From: RUG100 sp963542695
Lineage (GTDB): Bacteria; Bacillota; Clostridia; Peptostreptococcales; Anaerovoracaceae
Assembly (NCBI GenBank): GCA_963542695.1
Contig: CAUTYX010000008.1
Location: 1 to 64,000, forward strand
Length of the DNA stretch: 64,000 nt
Reading direction: 5' to 3'
A program made the position numbers and the translations under genes. The notes under the pieces are model-generated. The model saw only the letters and a list, made by a program, of their open reading frames with translations, was not told where the DNA came from and searched no databases. Each line of letters starts with the position of its first letter. Positions within the stretch are counted from its first letter, which is position 1. This document shows, in pieces, positions 1 to 8,928 of the stretch.

Positions 1-15
1 TGCGACAGCTTGTAT

Positions 16-44
16 AATTTACCACTTTCATTTACTCCTGTCAA
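16..44 (-). promoter_or_regulatory. Strong sigma-A-type promoter reading out of the window
   Basis: Read on the minus strand there is a consensus -35 TTGACA (39-44), a 17-nt spacer and a -10 TAAATT (16-21). No gene follows inside the window, so the promoter serves something to the left. A 12-bp perfect inverted repeat at 57-83 sits 12 bp upstream of the -35. The near-consensus hexamers suggest a strongly expressed unit such as a stable-RNA or housekeeping operon, which is inference. Confidence 0.6.
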
Positions 45-56
45 CGCCTTTTTTGT

Positions 57-83
57 CTTATTTTGAAACAATTTCAAAATAAG
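57..83. repeat. 12-bp perfect inverted repeat upstream of the outward promoter
   Basis: CTTATTTTGAAA is followed by a 3-nt centre and its exact reverse complement. It is AT-rich and lies between the end of the NlpC/P60 gene and the outward promoter. It could be a regulator-binding palindrome for that promoter or a weak terminator. The T-run after it on the plus strand is short and there is none on the minus strand, so an operator seems more likely. The rest of 1-192 holds no gene that I can see. Confidence 0.5.
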
Positions 84-192
84 TTTTCAGCCCGCTTTTT
101 CATATCATGCTATGACGAGGGCTTCTTCCCGGACAGTCAATATATATAGTGGTATATAATGTAATAATCTTTCTAATAGGGCTATTTGCGGC

Positions 193-1653
193 CTAGTTAA
201 AGGCACGCATACAGCCGATACCCGGTCGCGCCCGGACAACACGAACCCCACCCGGTAAGGCTTCAATCATTTTATTACGTCCTAAATAAATAGATACATG
301 GCCACGGTAGTAGATAATATCTCCTCTGCGTCTTTGAGAATATCTAACATGTCTCAGTTTTTTATTCTTCCATAAGCGCGCAGTTGTCCGTTCATTCTTT
401 TTTAATGCATATACATGGCTCCCCTGGGGCAGTGGATCAATTCCGGCTGCATAGAGACTTTGAATAACCAAGCCCGCACAGTCTACACCTTGTCCCGACT
501 TTGCTGCAGCGCACCAAACATATCTGGTACCTTTGTATTTGTACGCCGTTTTAATCATCGCCTCAATGTGCTCCTTCCTACTGCTGCCTCTATCTACCTG
601 TATAGGATATGTGTAGGAATCGGCATAATACCAGCTTTTCTCAGAAAAACCCAAGGCTCGCCAGGTGCGCAAATCAATCACACCGGTGGCTGGCAATTTT
701 CGACTTCTCTGAAATTTCTTCACTACCATCTTTGTGTATTTTGTGTATCCTTGGTAATTCCCCGATAGACAACGGAGGCGCCGCTGGGTCAAATATACTT
801 TGTACCCGCTACGACCCACCTTTAAATTATAGGTGGTTTTTCTGGTAGGAATATAGTCTTTAATTTGAAAATACCGTTTCCCGTTTTGGTAACGACGAAT
901 CGTTTTCACTTCCATCACCTTTGTGGCACCGGTCCACTTTTCAGATTCCGGGACACGAATCCGCCATGTGGAAGAAGCTTTTTTATACCAGTTTTTCGGA
1001 AATGTCAAGGTAATCGTTTTAGATGTGCTACCCTTCATAGTTCTGGACATCCGGGTAACCCACTTGCCGTTAGACTTTTCCTGAAGACTAATGCTGCGTC
1101 CATCCATAGGTGTAACAATTGCCTGCACCCGTAAAATCTTGGTTTTCTTTAATGATATTGTTTTCTTGCTCCAGGAACCGGAAATAACCGTCTTTCCCTT
1201 TTGTGGTTTCTCCGGTTCCTGCGAAGCTTCTTTTTCCTTCACCGTCACAGATATTGTAGGACTTTGAAAGGACTCTCCCAACTGGTATGCTTTTTCCAAT
1301 TCATTCTGATCCACGGAAAATTCATAGGTTCCGGGAGCTTCCTCGTTATAGCCTGTTTCCGGTTGTATCCATTTTACATCAACCATTCTCTGCTCTCCAC
1401 CTGCAAAAGTAGCCTGGAGCTCAGTCGGCAATCTGAGATTTTCTTCGGTTGTTCCATACTCTACTGTAATCGCACCTTCCGGGAACTGCAATTTTTCGAT
1501 GGTTTTTCTTTGCTGTTGTCCATTTTCTCCCTGTACACCGGAAGCGGAATTTCCTTCACCGGCCACTCCTTCTGCAAGAACGGTCGCTGCCATAGACATG
1601 GCCAGCACCAACGCCAATAGCACCATTATTGCGGATTTGATGTGGTTTTTCAT
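193..1653 (-). CDS. Secreted NlpC/P60 peptidoglycan hydrolase with Ig-like and peptidoglycan-binding domains
   Basis: Predicted exported cell-wall endopeptidase. The ATG at 1653 is preferred because GGGGG lies 6 nt upstream; a longer frame to 1677 adds residues before the signal peptide. Order of parts: signal peptide (about 1-28, ending in an AxA-like site), an Ig-like beta domain (about 50-140, ending with a PGTYEF motif), a basic beta-rich region, a peptidoglycan-binding type 1 domain (about 275-340), and a C-terminal NlpC/P60 domain. The catalytic Cys is in VDCAGL and the His in RGHVSIY; the third polar position appears to be Glu (MIEALP). It lies downstream of rqcP with a 25-nt gap. The substrate bond is not determinable from sequence. 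Confidence 0.85.
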   Translation of the reverse strand: MKNHIKSAIMVLLALVLAMSMAATVLAEGVAGEGNSASGVQGENGQQQRKTIEKLQFPEGAITVEYGTTEENLRLPTELQATFAGGEQRMVDVKWIQPETGYNEEAPGTYEFSVDQNELEKAYQLGESFQSPTISVTVKEKEASQEPEKPQKGKTVISGSWSKKTISLKKTKILRVQAIVTPMDGRSISLQEKSNGKWVTRMSRTMKGSTSKTITLTFPKNWYKKASSTWRIRVPESEKWTGATKVMEVKTIRRYQNGKRYFQIKDYIPTRKTTYNLKVGRSGYKVYLTQRRLRCLSGNYQGYTKYTKMVVKKFQRSRKLPATGVIDLRTWRALGFSEKSWYYADSYTYPIQVDRGSSRKEHIEAMIKTAYKYKGTRYVWCAAAKSGQGVDCAGLVIQSLYAAGIDPLPQGSHVYALKKNERTTARLWKNKKLRHVRYSQRRRGDIIYYRGHVSIYLGRNKMIEALPGGVRVVRARPGIGCMRAFN

Positions 1654-1678
1654 AGATCCCCCTTGTTTTGTTTCCAAC

Positions 1679-1921
1679 TTATTCGATCACTTCATACATG
1701 TGGATGGCATCTGCTTTTTTTGAACCTTCCGTCAACTGCAGCACCCGCACTGCAATTTCCTTATTCCCAAAGGTAATGGTAACGGTATCGCCTTCTGCCA
1801 CAGTGGCACCGGCTTTTACCACCTTCCCGTTAACCATAACACGACCACCGTCACAAGCATCCTTTGCAACGGTTCGCCGCTTAATCAATCTTGAATTTTT
1901 CAAAAATTTGTCAATTCGCAT
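1679..1921 (-). CDS. rqcP: S4-domain RNA-binding protein, RqcP/YabO-like
   Basis: Eighty residues made almost entirely of an S4 RNA-binding fold, starting MRIDKFLKNSRLIKRR with the basic surface typical of the family and a GGRVMVNG turn. RqcP (B. subtilis YabO) stabilises the P-site tRNA on the obstructed 50S subunit during C-terminal alanine tailing by RqcH. AAAGGA lies upstream of the ATG. Its place downstream of mfd and a YabM-like flippase copies the B. subtilis pth-mfd-yabM-yabN-yabO order, which supports RqcP over the related HslR. Confidence 0.88.
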   Translation of the reverse strand: MRIDKFLKNSRLIKRRTVAKDACDGGRVMVNGKVVKAGATVAEGDTVTITFGNKEIAVRVLQLTEGSKKADAIHMYEVIE

Positions 1922-1944
1922 GAATATCTTGTTCCTTTATGTCA

Positions 1945-1977
1945 AAAGCATCCTCCCTGGTGTTTGGAGGATGCTTT
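1945..1977 (-). terminator. Hairpin between the HU gene and rqcP
   Basis: A perfect 12-bp stem (AAAGCATCCTCC and its complement) around a 9-nt loop. On the minus strand it is followed by only TTTT, so termination after the HU gene may be partial, giving high HU and low rqcP expression from one promoter. Confidence 0.7.
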
Positions 1978-1999
1978 GAATTACTCGTTGAAACGTCGC

Positions 2000-2278
2000 T
2001 TATTTGTTTACAGCGTCTTTCAATGCCTTTCCAGCCTTGAATACAGGAGCCTTGGAAGCAGGGATTTCGATTGTTTCATCCGGCTTTCTTGGGTTTCTTC
2101 CTGTTCTTGCTTTTCTCTGGCGTACTTCGAAAGTACCAAAGCCAATCAGCTGAACCTTTTCGTCCTTCTTCAAAGATTCCTGTACAACATCCATTGTAGC
2201 GTTTACTGCAGCTTCTGCGTCTTTCTTTGTAAATCCTGTCTTTTCTGCAACTGCATTGATCAATTCCGCCTTATTCAT
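2000..2278 (-). CDS. hup: HU family DNA-binding protein
   Basis: Nucleoid-associated histone-like protein that bends DNA as a homodimer. The 92-residue length and the order of parts are classical: MNKAELINAVAEKTG helix, KKDAEAAVNA second helix, GFGTFEVR strand, the ARTGRNPRKP beta-arm with its DNA-intercalating proline, and a C-terminal helix. TTAAGGAGG precedes the ATG. It is separated from the flippase gene by 207 bp carrying its own predicted promoter and followed by a strong hairpin, so it is probably a separate highly expressed unit inserted in the mfd-yabM-yabO neighbourhood. Confidence 0.96.
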   Translation of the reverse strand: MNKAELINAVAEKTGFTKKDAEAAVNATMDVVQESLKKDEKVQLIGFGTFEVRQRKARTGRNPRKPDETIEIPASKAPVFKAGKALKDAVNK

Positions 2279-2426
2279 TGATTTTCCTCCTTAAATATCT
2301 TCAATTTACCCCCTATTAGATAAAGGGGAAATTTGCAAACAATATAGTGGACACATTTCTTCTATTCCATGTGTTCTGAGAAAGCACTGCTCTATACAAT
2401 TAGCACTGGTGCTCTAATACCTTGAT

Positions 2427-2455
2427 ATTTTCCCATCTTTCCAATACTTTGTCAA
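2427..2455 (-). promoter_or_regulatory. Predicted promoter of the HU gene
   Basis: Minus strand: -35 TTGACA (2450-2455), 17-nt spacer, -10 GAAAAT (2427-2432, 4 of 6). An inverted repeat AGCAC-TG-GTGCT (2402-2413) lies just downstream, near the expected start site. A weaker alternative (TCTAAT -10) sits closer to the gene, so which is used is uncertain. Confidence 0.45.
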
Positions 2456-2485
2456 CTATTTTACGGTTTTAGGACGAAAAAACAC

Positions 2486-4123
2486 CTATTCTTTTATCTT
2501 TAGCTTATCCAATACTGGAATTAACTTCCTTCCCATGGAAAAGCTTTCCAATTCGCTGCGCCGAATACTCTTTGTAACCAGCAGCATGACACCATATACA
2601 ACAGCGGCTGCCAGCACAGCAATCAAGCATCCGATCTTGTTGTCTTCGCCGCCTCCGCAGAGGACGTAATAGATAAAAAGTGCTGCAGCGGCCATGGCTG
2701 CTGTGGCAATGGCAGGGCGAACAACTGTCAATTGCAAATCAAACTTGGCACCGGTATATTTCTTTGTAGCCGACAAATCCAAGCCGGCTACTACAATATA
2801 GGTAAGCAGCGTTCCAATGGCAGCCCCTTTAATATTCAAATCATGAACCCCTACCAGTATAATGGTAGTAACGATTTTTATTACTATTCCTATGAGCATA
2901 TTGCGAACAGGAATGTTTTGCTTTCCTACACCTTGCAAAATGCCCGATACTGTCTGAATAATAGAAACAGCTACAACAGAGATCCCTAAAATAGCGAAGG
3001 TAGGCGCCACGTTAACAGCTTCGGCATAGTGAGCCGAGTACAGAAGCAAGAGAATCGGTTTTGCCAAAATCGCCATACCAATTGCACAAGGAAGACCGAT
3101 GATAATAGCCACTCGTACCGCAAGGGATGTGTTTCTTTCCAAGCTTTCCCTATCATTGGTACGATGAGCCGATGATATCAGCGGTACCAAACTCATGGAC
3201 AACGCCATAGACAAGGCCTGCGGCAAATTAACAATGGTAGTGGCATAACTAATTTGGCCATATAGATTCTTTGCCGTCTCAGCACCCCAACCGGTTTGGG
3301 TCAATCGCGTAACTACAATAGGGGAATCTAAATAACTCATAATCGGGGCAATGCAAGCTCCCACCGTAATCGGAATGGATATTATCAGAATCTTTTTCAG
3401 GATTTCTCTATTGGTTTCCGTCTCTACATTTTGGCTGCGGTTTACACGGCGATGAATAGATTTTCTATCAAGGAAATACACCAGAAGCATAATCACCAGC
3501 CCTGCAAGGGCACCAATGGTGGCTCCAAAGGCACCGCCGGCCGCTCCTTTTTCCGGTGTGCTGTAGGAGGCCAAAGGACCTGTTCCGAGAATCCCGCGCA
3601 TCATCAAATATGCTGTTCCCAATCCAAAGATAACACGGAAAATTTGCTCCAAGACTTGAGACAAAGCCGTCGGTTTCATGTTTTGCTGACCTTGGTAATA
3701 GCCTCTAAAGGCAGCCATGACCGATACCAATACCAAAGCGGGGGCAATTGTCCGCATAGATAGAGCGCTTTCAGGCACTGCCGATATACGCGCAATCACA
3801 TCGGCTCCAAAGAACATAATCATAAAGGAAATCAACCCAATTCCCAGCATCAATCGAAAAGATAAATGGAATACTCTATGGGCTCCAATGTGATTTTGTA
3901 CGATGATGCGTTCTGAAACCATTCTGGAAACAGCAACGGGAATCCCTGATGTGGATATAACGATAAATACCGTATACACATCATATGCCGGCTTGTAGTA
4001 CGCCAGCCCGGTGCCTCCCATCATAGCCGCAAAGGGAAGCTGGTACACAGCCCCCAGTATTTTTACAACGATACCGGCAATTCCTAAAACTGCCGCCCCT
4101 CTTAAAAAAGAGCGATTACTCAT
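2486..4123 (-). CDS. Polysaccharide biosynthesis / lipid-linked sugar flippase of the MOP superfamily (YabM/SpoVB type)
   Basis: A 545-residue integral membrane protein with about 14 hydrophobic segments and no signal peptide. The start SFLRGAAVLGIAGIVVKILG followed by a first-loop YQLP motif is the hallmark of the SpoVB/YtgP/YabM group, which moves undecaprenyl-linked wall precursors or polysaccharide units across the membrane. GGAGG is 4 nt before the ATG. It follows the amidohydrolase by 35 nt in an apparent operon with mfd, pth and murC. Position relative to mfd and rqcP points to the YabM orthologue; MurJ-like activity is possible but not shown by sequence. Confidence 0.85.
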   Translation of the reverse strand: MSNRSFLRGAAVLGIAGIVVKILGAVYQLPFAAMMGGTGLAYYKPAYDVYTVFIVISTSGIPVAVSRMVSERIIVQNHIGAHRVFHLSFRLMLGIGLISFMIMFFGADVIARISAVPESALSMRTIAPALVLVSVMAAFRGYYQGQQNMKPTALSQVLEQIFRVIFGLGTAYLMMRGILGTGPLASYSTPEKGAAGGAFGATIGALAGLVIMLLVYFLDRKSIHRRVNRSQNVETETNREILKKILIISIPITVGACIAPIMSYLDSPIVVTRLTQTGWGAETAKNLYGQISYATTIVNLPQALSMALSMSLVPLISSAHRTNDRESLERNTSLAVRVAIIIGLPCAIGMAILAKPILLLLYSAHYAEAVNVAPTFAILGISVVAVSIIQTVSGILQGVGKQNIPVRNMLIGIVIKIVTTIILVGVHDLNIKGAAIGTLLTYIVVAGLDLSATKKYTGAKFDLQLTVVRPAIATAAMAAAALFIYYVLCGGGEDNKIGCLIAVLAAAVVYGVMLLVTKSIRRSELESFSMGRKLIPVLDKLKIKE

Positions 4124-4158
4124 AGTTCCTCCATACGACCAAATCTACCTTGGCACTC

Positions 4159-5451
4159 TTATCGTAAAGCCTCCAGAATTTTTGTCGTTGCCTTGTCCAC
4201 CTGATAGATGATTTTTTCAACGTCTAAGGTCTTATATTCTCCCTTTTCGTAGAGAACCTTTCCATCGACAATGGTCATTTCAATATTGCCTGTATTGCTA
4301 CTATAGACAATGTTATTTAACAAGTTATGAACCGGATGCATGTTAACACCGCCAATATCCAGCATAATCAAGTCCGCTTTGTAGCCTTCTTTTAAAAGAC
4401 CACAATCTTCTCGACCTTGAGCCAAAGCACCGCCTCGTGTTGCTGCGTAAATAGTATCTTTTGGTGTCACTGCAACGGGATTATTATAGTGTGCTTTTCC
4501 TGCGATTGCAAATACTTTCATCTCTTCCAAAAAGTTAAGGCTGTTGTTGCTGGCAACACTGTCGGTTCCAATGGCCACATTGATGTTTTTGTCCAGTAAT
4601 TCTTGCACATTACAAACACCACTGGCCAGTTTTAAATTGCTAATGGGGTTTACGGCTACCGAAACTCCTTTTTCCTTTAGAATATCGTAGTCTTCCCCTT
4701 CAATCCAAACACAGTGAGCTGCCGTTGTAGGCATGTCAAACAATCCACAAGAAGAAAGGTAGGCAACCGGTGTCATTCCGTTATGACGTTCTTTGCATTC
4801 CCTGTGTTCCAGCTTTGTTTCCGAAACGTGAACATGCTGGCGAGCACCGATTTCTTTCGTAAATTCCGCCAGTTGGCATACGGTTTTTTCCGGATTGGTA
4901 TATTCTGCATGCAGACTCATGTCAATGCGAATTTTACCGTCTCCTGCCATATGATATTTTTCAAAGGCATCCTTCATTTCTTTACCGGCAGGTAATGCAA
5001 AGAGATCTTTGTCGCTAAAGTTTGTAACAGAACGAGAAATGTTTCCCTTGGAACCACTTTCAAGGAATGCCTCCACCATTTCATCTGTAAAGTAGTACAT
5101 GTCCGTTGTGGAAACAATACCGCTGCTGATAGATTCAGCCATAGCAAGTAGTGTCCCCTGATAGACCGCATTGCCATCCAGTTTGGCTTCGAAGGGAAAG
5201 ATCTTCTTTTGAAGCCAGTCTTGCAGCGCCATATTCTCCCCATAACCACGCAAAAGGGTCATGGGAGAATGACCATGAACATTGTAAAACCCCGGCATCA
5301 ACAATCTGTTTTTACCATCGATTTCCTGTCCGTAATCCTCTTCCGGCCTACCAGCTCCGACGTATGCAATGACATTTTCTTTAACGCCTACATACATGTT
5401 CTCCTGTACTGCTAACTCTTCATCCAGAATTGTAATATTTTCAAACAGCAT
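4159..5451 (-). CDS. Amidohydrolase of the MTA/SAH deaminase (MtaD/SsnA) group, internal start within the mfd frame
   Basis: A complete 430-residue metal-dependent deaminase of the ATZ/TRZ family. Ligands seen: HxH (H59/H61 in NVHGHSPM), H208 with E211 (HVHVSETK), H246 (AAHC) and D297 (GTDSVAS). The family deaminates S-adenosylhomocysteine or methylthioadenosine; guanine-type substrates cannot be excluded. An AAGGAGG sequence (5457-5463) lies 5 nt before this ATG, which makes independent translation likely. Nothing here resembles a purine-salvage partner, so the substrate is inferred from family only. Confidence 0.85.
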   Translation of the reverse strand: MLFENITILDEELAVQENMYVGVKENVIAYVGAGRPEEDYGQEIDGKNRLLMPGFYNVHGHSPMTLLRGYGENMALQDWLQKKIFPFEAKLDGNAVYQGTLLAMAESISSGIVSTTDMYYFTDEMVEAFLESGSKGNISRSVTNFSDKDLFALPAGKEMKDAFEKYHMAGDGKIRIDMSLHAEYTNPEKTVCQLAEFTKEIGARQHVHVSETKLEHRECKERHNGMTPVAYLSSCGLFDMPTTAAHCVWIEGEDYDILKEKGVSVAVNPISNLKLASGVCNVQELLDKNINVAIGTDSVASNNSLNFLEEMKVFAIAGKAHYNNPVAVTPKDTIYAATRGGALAQGREDCGLLKEGYKADLIMLDIGGVNMHPVHNLLNNIVYSSNTGNIEMTIVDGKVLYEKGEYKTLDVEKIIYQVDKATTKILEALR

Positions 5452-8400
5452 AGCTTCCTCCTTATTTTTTGAAAACTTCACTCCTGCATAGCGACTGCCG
5501 GTGCCCTTAGTAAAAGAAGCCACTTTCCTGGCGGTTCCCTCATTTTCTCCTTTCGATCTATCTTCTTGGTTTTGCCGGCTTTCATTTTCTTTGGCAAGCT
5601 TGCGCTGCTCTTCTCGTTGCCGAGTCATCTCCTTCAAATCCGTAAGGATAGTGATAATCTCCCGCAAATGATCGCCTCTGGTGTGAAGATACAATCTTTG
5701 GGAACGAGGAGAAATACCCTCCCTAAAAACAAGCCGTAAAATATTGTTTTCCGGACCTTCCACCGACACCTTTTGGACAGACAGCTGATCGACCAGCCAA
5801 CGGATACGGGAAATCAAAATCAGATTCTTCGTTTCAATAGGAATCGCACCATACCTATCTTCCAGTTCCCCTTCCACATCTTGTTGCTGTGCGTCGCTGC
5901 TAATCTGTGCAATTCGCTGATACATTTCTAGTTTGTTCTGTTCATCTTCAATATATCTATCGGGAATATAGGCCGTCAAGCGAATGTCTAAGGTCACCTC
6001 TTCCCGCTCAGTATGAACCCGTTCTCCCTTTAGTGCCCGCACTGCCTCATCAACCATTCTGCAGTACAGTTCATATCCCACGTTTACCATGTGGCCATGC
6101 TGCTGACTTCCCAGCAAGTTCCCGGCACCACGGATTTCCAAATCCTTCATGGCAATTTTAAAGCCGGCACCGAATTCCGTGAAATCCTTAATGGCCCGAA
6201 GACGTTTTTCGGCAATTTGACTCATGATCTTTCCCGGTCGATGCATTAAATACGCATACGCAATTCGTCCTGAACGACCCACTCGTCCGCGAATTTGGTA
6301 TAACTGGGACAACCCAAAATAGTCTGCATCCAATACAATCACCGTGTTTGCGTTAGGAATATCAATGCCATTTTCTACAATAGTAGTTGCCACCAGCACA
6401 TCACTTTGCCCGTTGATGAAATTCATAATGACATCTTCCAGCTGGGTTTCCCCCATGCGCCCATGACCTGCCGCCACCCTTGCCTTTGGAACAAGCTGGC
6501 GGATTTTCTTGGTAATCCTATCAATTTCGTGGATTCGATTGTGAATAACAAAGACTTGGCCTCCTCGATCCATTTCCCTATTTATAATTTCTCGTATCAG
6601 TGCATCATCTTCTTCCATCACATAGGTCTGTACAGGATAACGACCCTCGGGAGGTTCTTCCAGCAAACTCATATTACGAATCCCCAAAAGAGACATATGC
6701 AAAGTTCTTGGAATAGGCGTCGCTGATAAGGTCAATACGTCTACTCCCTTTTTTACTTGCTTTATTTTTTCCTTATGAGCTACACCAAAGCGCTGCTCTT
6801 CGTCTACCACCAGCAGCCCCAAATCTTTAAAACGAACATCCTTAGATAATAACCTATGGGTTCCAATGACGATATCCACCTGTCCGTTTTTTAATTCTTC
6901 AATGGTTTTCTTCTGTTCTCCTACCGTCCGAAATCGACTCAAAAGGCCAATGGTAATAGGAAAGTCGGCAAACCGATCCAGCAGCGTCTGGTAGTGCTGG
7001 GAAGCCAGTACCGTGGTGGGAACAAGAACGGTTGCTTGCTTCCCCTCTGTTACACATTTAAAAATAGCCCGCGCCGCCACTTCTGTTTTTCCATAACCTA
7101 CATCGCCACAAAGCAAACGATCCATAGCTTCCGGCTTTTCCATATCTTCCTTAATTTCTTCAATGGAACGCAGTTGGTCCGGTGTTTCTTCATAGGGGAA
7201 TTTTTCTTCAAATTCCTTTTGCCATGGCGTATCATCAGGAAAGGCAAATCCTCCGACAGCTTTTCTGGCTGCGCTGATCTCCAGTAAATCCCCTGCCATT
7301 TCCGCAACAGAAGCTCGCGCCTTGGCTTTGGTTATGCGCCAATCACTACCGGCCAGCTTATTCACCTTTGGTTTGGCGGAATCTGTTCCGATGTATTTTT
7401 GAATTAAATCCATCTGCTCTGCCGGTACGTATAACACATCATTTCCGGCATAGGTCACTTTCAGATAGTCTCTTGTCTCTCCTGCCACCTGCAGTTGTTC
7501 CAGCCCCATGTATTTCCCGATGCCATGGTTTTCATGAACAACAAAGTCTCCTTCTTTAATTTCGGAAAAGGCTTTAATAGGACTGGCATTTTTAGAGGAT
7601 GTTTTTCTTTTTTTCCTTATTTTCTTAGGAAATCCAAAAATATCGTTATCCGTTATGTAGCATTTCTTTTGGTCTACCAGCTCCATTCCCGCTGACAGAG
7701 TTCCTGTTACAACCCAAACAACGCCGGCAAGCTGCTCCCGTGACAAAAACTCCTCCATATTTTTTGTCCGTTCTTGACCGGCACAGACAATATACACTTT
7801 GTACCCGTCCTTGACATACCGCTGCAAATCCGTTTTCAACATGTCCATGCGGCCGTTGTAGGAAAGGACCTGACGAGTCTGGAAATTTTCCAATCGATCA
7901 AGAGAATCCACACCTTTGATGTTGCGAGGGAACAATGTTAAAAACCAGATTCCCGACTTGCTTCTATCTTGGAATAGAGTATCTAAAGCTTCTGTAAAGA
8001 TTCCGATCTTGTGATCTTGTGCCGTTACGCGTTGCTGTTCTTGGTAGACTTCAAAATCGGCATCAAATTCTTGAGACAGTACCTGAAGGTACTCTCGGCA
8101 ACGGTTCGGATCATTAACGATAACCTTTCCATCAGCTGCCAAATAATCCCACAGCATAGCTGCATCTGGATAAAAGTACTCCATATACGCTTCCAGGTTT
8201 TGCAGATTGGTCATCTGCTCTATATTATCCAGCAACTGCTGACACCGCTTGGGCACACTTTTATATTGACGACAAATCTTTTTCTTGGCTCTCTCAAAGG
8301 CCTCTTCCTGCCGAATTAATAAGGCGGCAGGAAAAATCTCCATAGCATCCATTTTATGTATGGATCTCTGGGTCACCGGATCAAAACTGCGCATAGACTC

Positions 8401-8928
8401 TATTTCCGTGTCAAAGAGTTCCAATCGCACCGGTAATTGATCATATGGAGTAAAAATATCCACTATATCGCCACGAACAGCAAATTGTCCTTGGCCATAA
8501 ATTTTAGATACCCGTTCGTACCCCATATCTACAAGATTTCCCATAGTCTCTTCCAGAAAAATCTCCTCTCCCACTGAAAGAGATAGGGCTGCCTTTAGAA
8601 ACACATCTTTTGGCGGCAGCTTTTTCGTCAAGGAGCCTGCCGAAGCCACCACTACACATTCTACGCCTCGGGCCAAGGTCTTGATAATTTCCAGACGCTG
8701 CAGTAGATTTTCTCTGCTGCGCGCCTCATAGACCACCAAAAAATGTTCTTCCTTTGGCATAAGGAAAATTCTTTTATCCACAAAAAAAGACAGGTCAGCG
8801 GCCATGTCGACAGCAGTGGTGTAGGTTTCTGTTACGACCAACCACTGCCCGCCTTTCTCATTAATGAGTTTGCCTGCTGCTGCCGCGCTGCGACTATCTG
8901 AAACTCCTGTAATGTTAATCCTAGCCAT
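4159..8928 (-). CDS. mfd: Transcription-repair coupling factor Mfd continuing in frame into an amidohydrolase
   Basis: Residues 1-1159 are Mfd, which removes RNA polymerase stalled at lesions and recruits UvrA. Visible in order: UvrB-like N-terminal region; RNA-polymerase interaction domain (GDFVVHENHGIGKYMG); helicase core with Walker A (GDVGYGKTEVAARA), DEEQ box and SATPIPRTLHM; motif VI with QIRGRVGRSGR; and the TRCF/D7 domain ending near residue 1095. A charged linker of about 60 residues follows, with no stop codon, leading straight into a complete amidohydrolase (residue 1160 on). The start overlaps pth by 8 nt (ATGGCTAG). Mfd alone is normally about 1150-1180 residues, so its domain is complete. 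Whether a 1589-residue fusion is really made is open, because the amidohydrolase has its own ribosome binding site. Confidence 0.9.
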   Translation of the reverse strand: MARINITGVSDSRSAAAAGKLINEKGGQWLVVTETYTTAVDMAADLSFFVDKRIFLMPKEEHFLVVYEARSRENLLQRLEIIKTLARGVECVVVASAGSLTKKLPPKDVFLKAALSLSVGEEIFLEETMGNLVDMGYERVSKIYGQGQFAVRGDIVDIFTPYDQLPVRLELFDTEIESMRSFDPVTQRSIHKMDAMEIFPAALLIRQEEAFERAKKKICRQYKSVPKRCQQLLDNIEQMTNLQNLEAYMEYFYPDAAMLWDYLAADGKVIVNDPNRCREYLQVLSQEFDADFEVYQEQQRVTAQDHKIGIFTEALDTLFQDRSKSGIWFLTLFPRNIKGVDSLDRLENFQTRQVLSYNGRMDMLKTDLQRYVKDGYKVYIVCAGQERTKNMEEFLSREQLAGVVWVVTGTLSAGMELVDQKKCYITDNDIFGFPKKIRKKRKTSSKNASPIKAFSEIKEGDFVVHENHGIGKYMGLEQLQVAGETRDYLKVTYAGNDVLYVPAEQMDLIQKYIGTDSAKPKVNKLAGSDWRITKAKARASVAEMAGDLLEISAARKAVGGFAFPDDTPWQKEFEEKFPYEETPDQLRSIEEIKEDMEKPEAMDRLLCGDVGYGKTEVAARAIFKCVTEGKQATVLVPTTVLASQHYQTLLDRFADFPITIGLLSRFRTVGEQKKTIEELKNGQVDIVIGTHRLLSKDVRFKDLGLLVVDEEQRFGVAHKEKIKQVKKGVDVLTLSATPIPRTLHMSLLGIRNMSLLEEPPEGRYPVQTYVMEEDDALIREIINREMDRGGQVFVIHNRIHEIDRITKKIRQLVPKARVAAGHGRMGETQLEDVIMNFINGQSDVLVATTIVENGIDIPNANTVIVLDADYFGLSQLYQIRGRVGRSGRIAYAYLMHRPGKIMSQIAEKRLRAIKDFTEFGAGFKIAMKDLEIRGAGNLLGSQQHGHMVNVGYELYCRMVDEAVRALKGERVHTEREEVTLDIRLTAYIPDRYIEDEQNKLEMYQRIAQISSDAQQQDVEGELEDRYGAIPIETKNLILISRIRWLVDQLSVQKVSVEGPENNILRLVFREGISPRSQRLYLHTRGDHLREIITILTDLKEMTRQREEQRKLAKENESRQNQEDRSKGENEGTARKVASFTKGTGSRYAGVKFSKNKEEAMLFENITILDEELAVQENMYVGVKENVIAYVGAGRPEEDYGQEIDGKNRLLMPGFYNVHGHSPMTLLRGYGENMALQDWLQKKIFPFEAKLDGNAVYQGTLLAMAESISSGIVSTTDMYYFTDEMVEAFLESGSKGNISRSVTNFSDKDLFALPAGKEMKDAFEKYHMAGDGKIRIDMSLHAEYTNPEKTVCQLAEFTKEIGARQHVHVSETKLEHRECKERHNGMTPVAYLSSCGLFDMPTTAAHCVWIEGEDYDILKEKGVSVAVNPISNLKLASGVCNVQELLDKNINVAIGTDSVASNNSLNFLEEMKVFAIAGKAHYNNPVAVTPKDTIYAATRGGALAQGREDCGLLKEGYKADLIMLDIGGVNMHPVHNLLNNIVYSSNTGNIEMTIVDGKVLYEKGEYKTLDVEKIIYQVDKATTKILEALR

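Noticed and set aside
4974..5249. Minus-strand 91-codon frame inside the amidohydrolase
   Set aside because: Out-of-frame shadow of the gene with no family features and no ribosome binding site.
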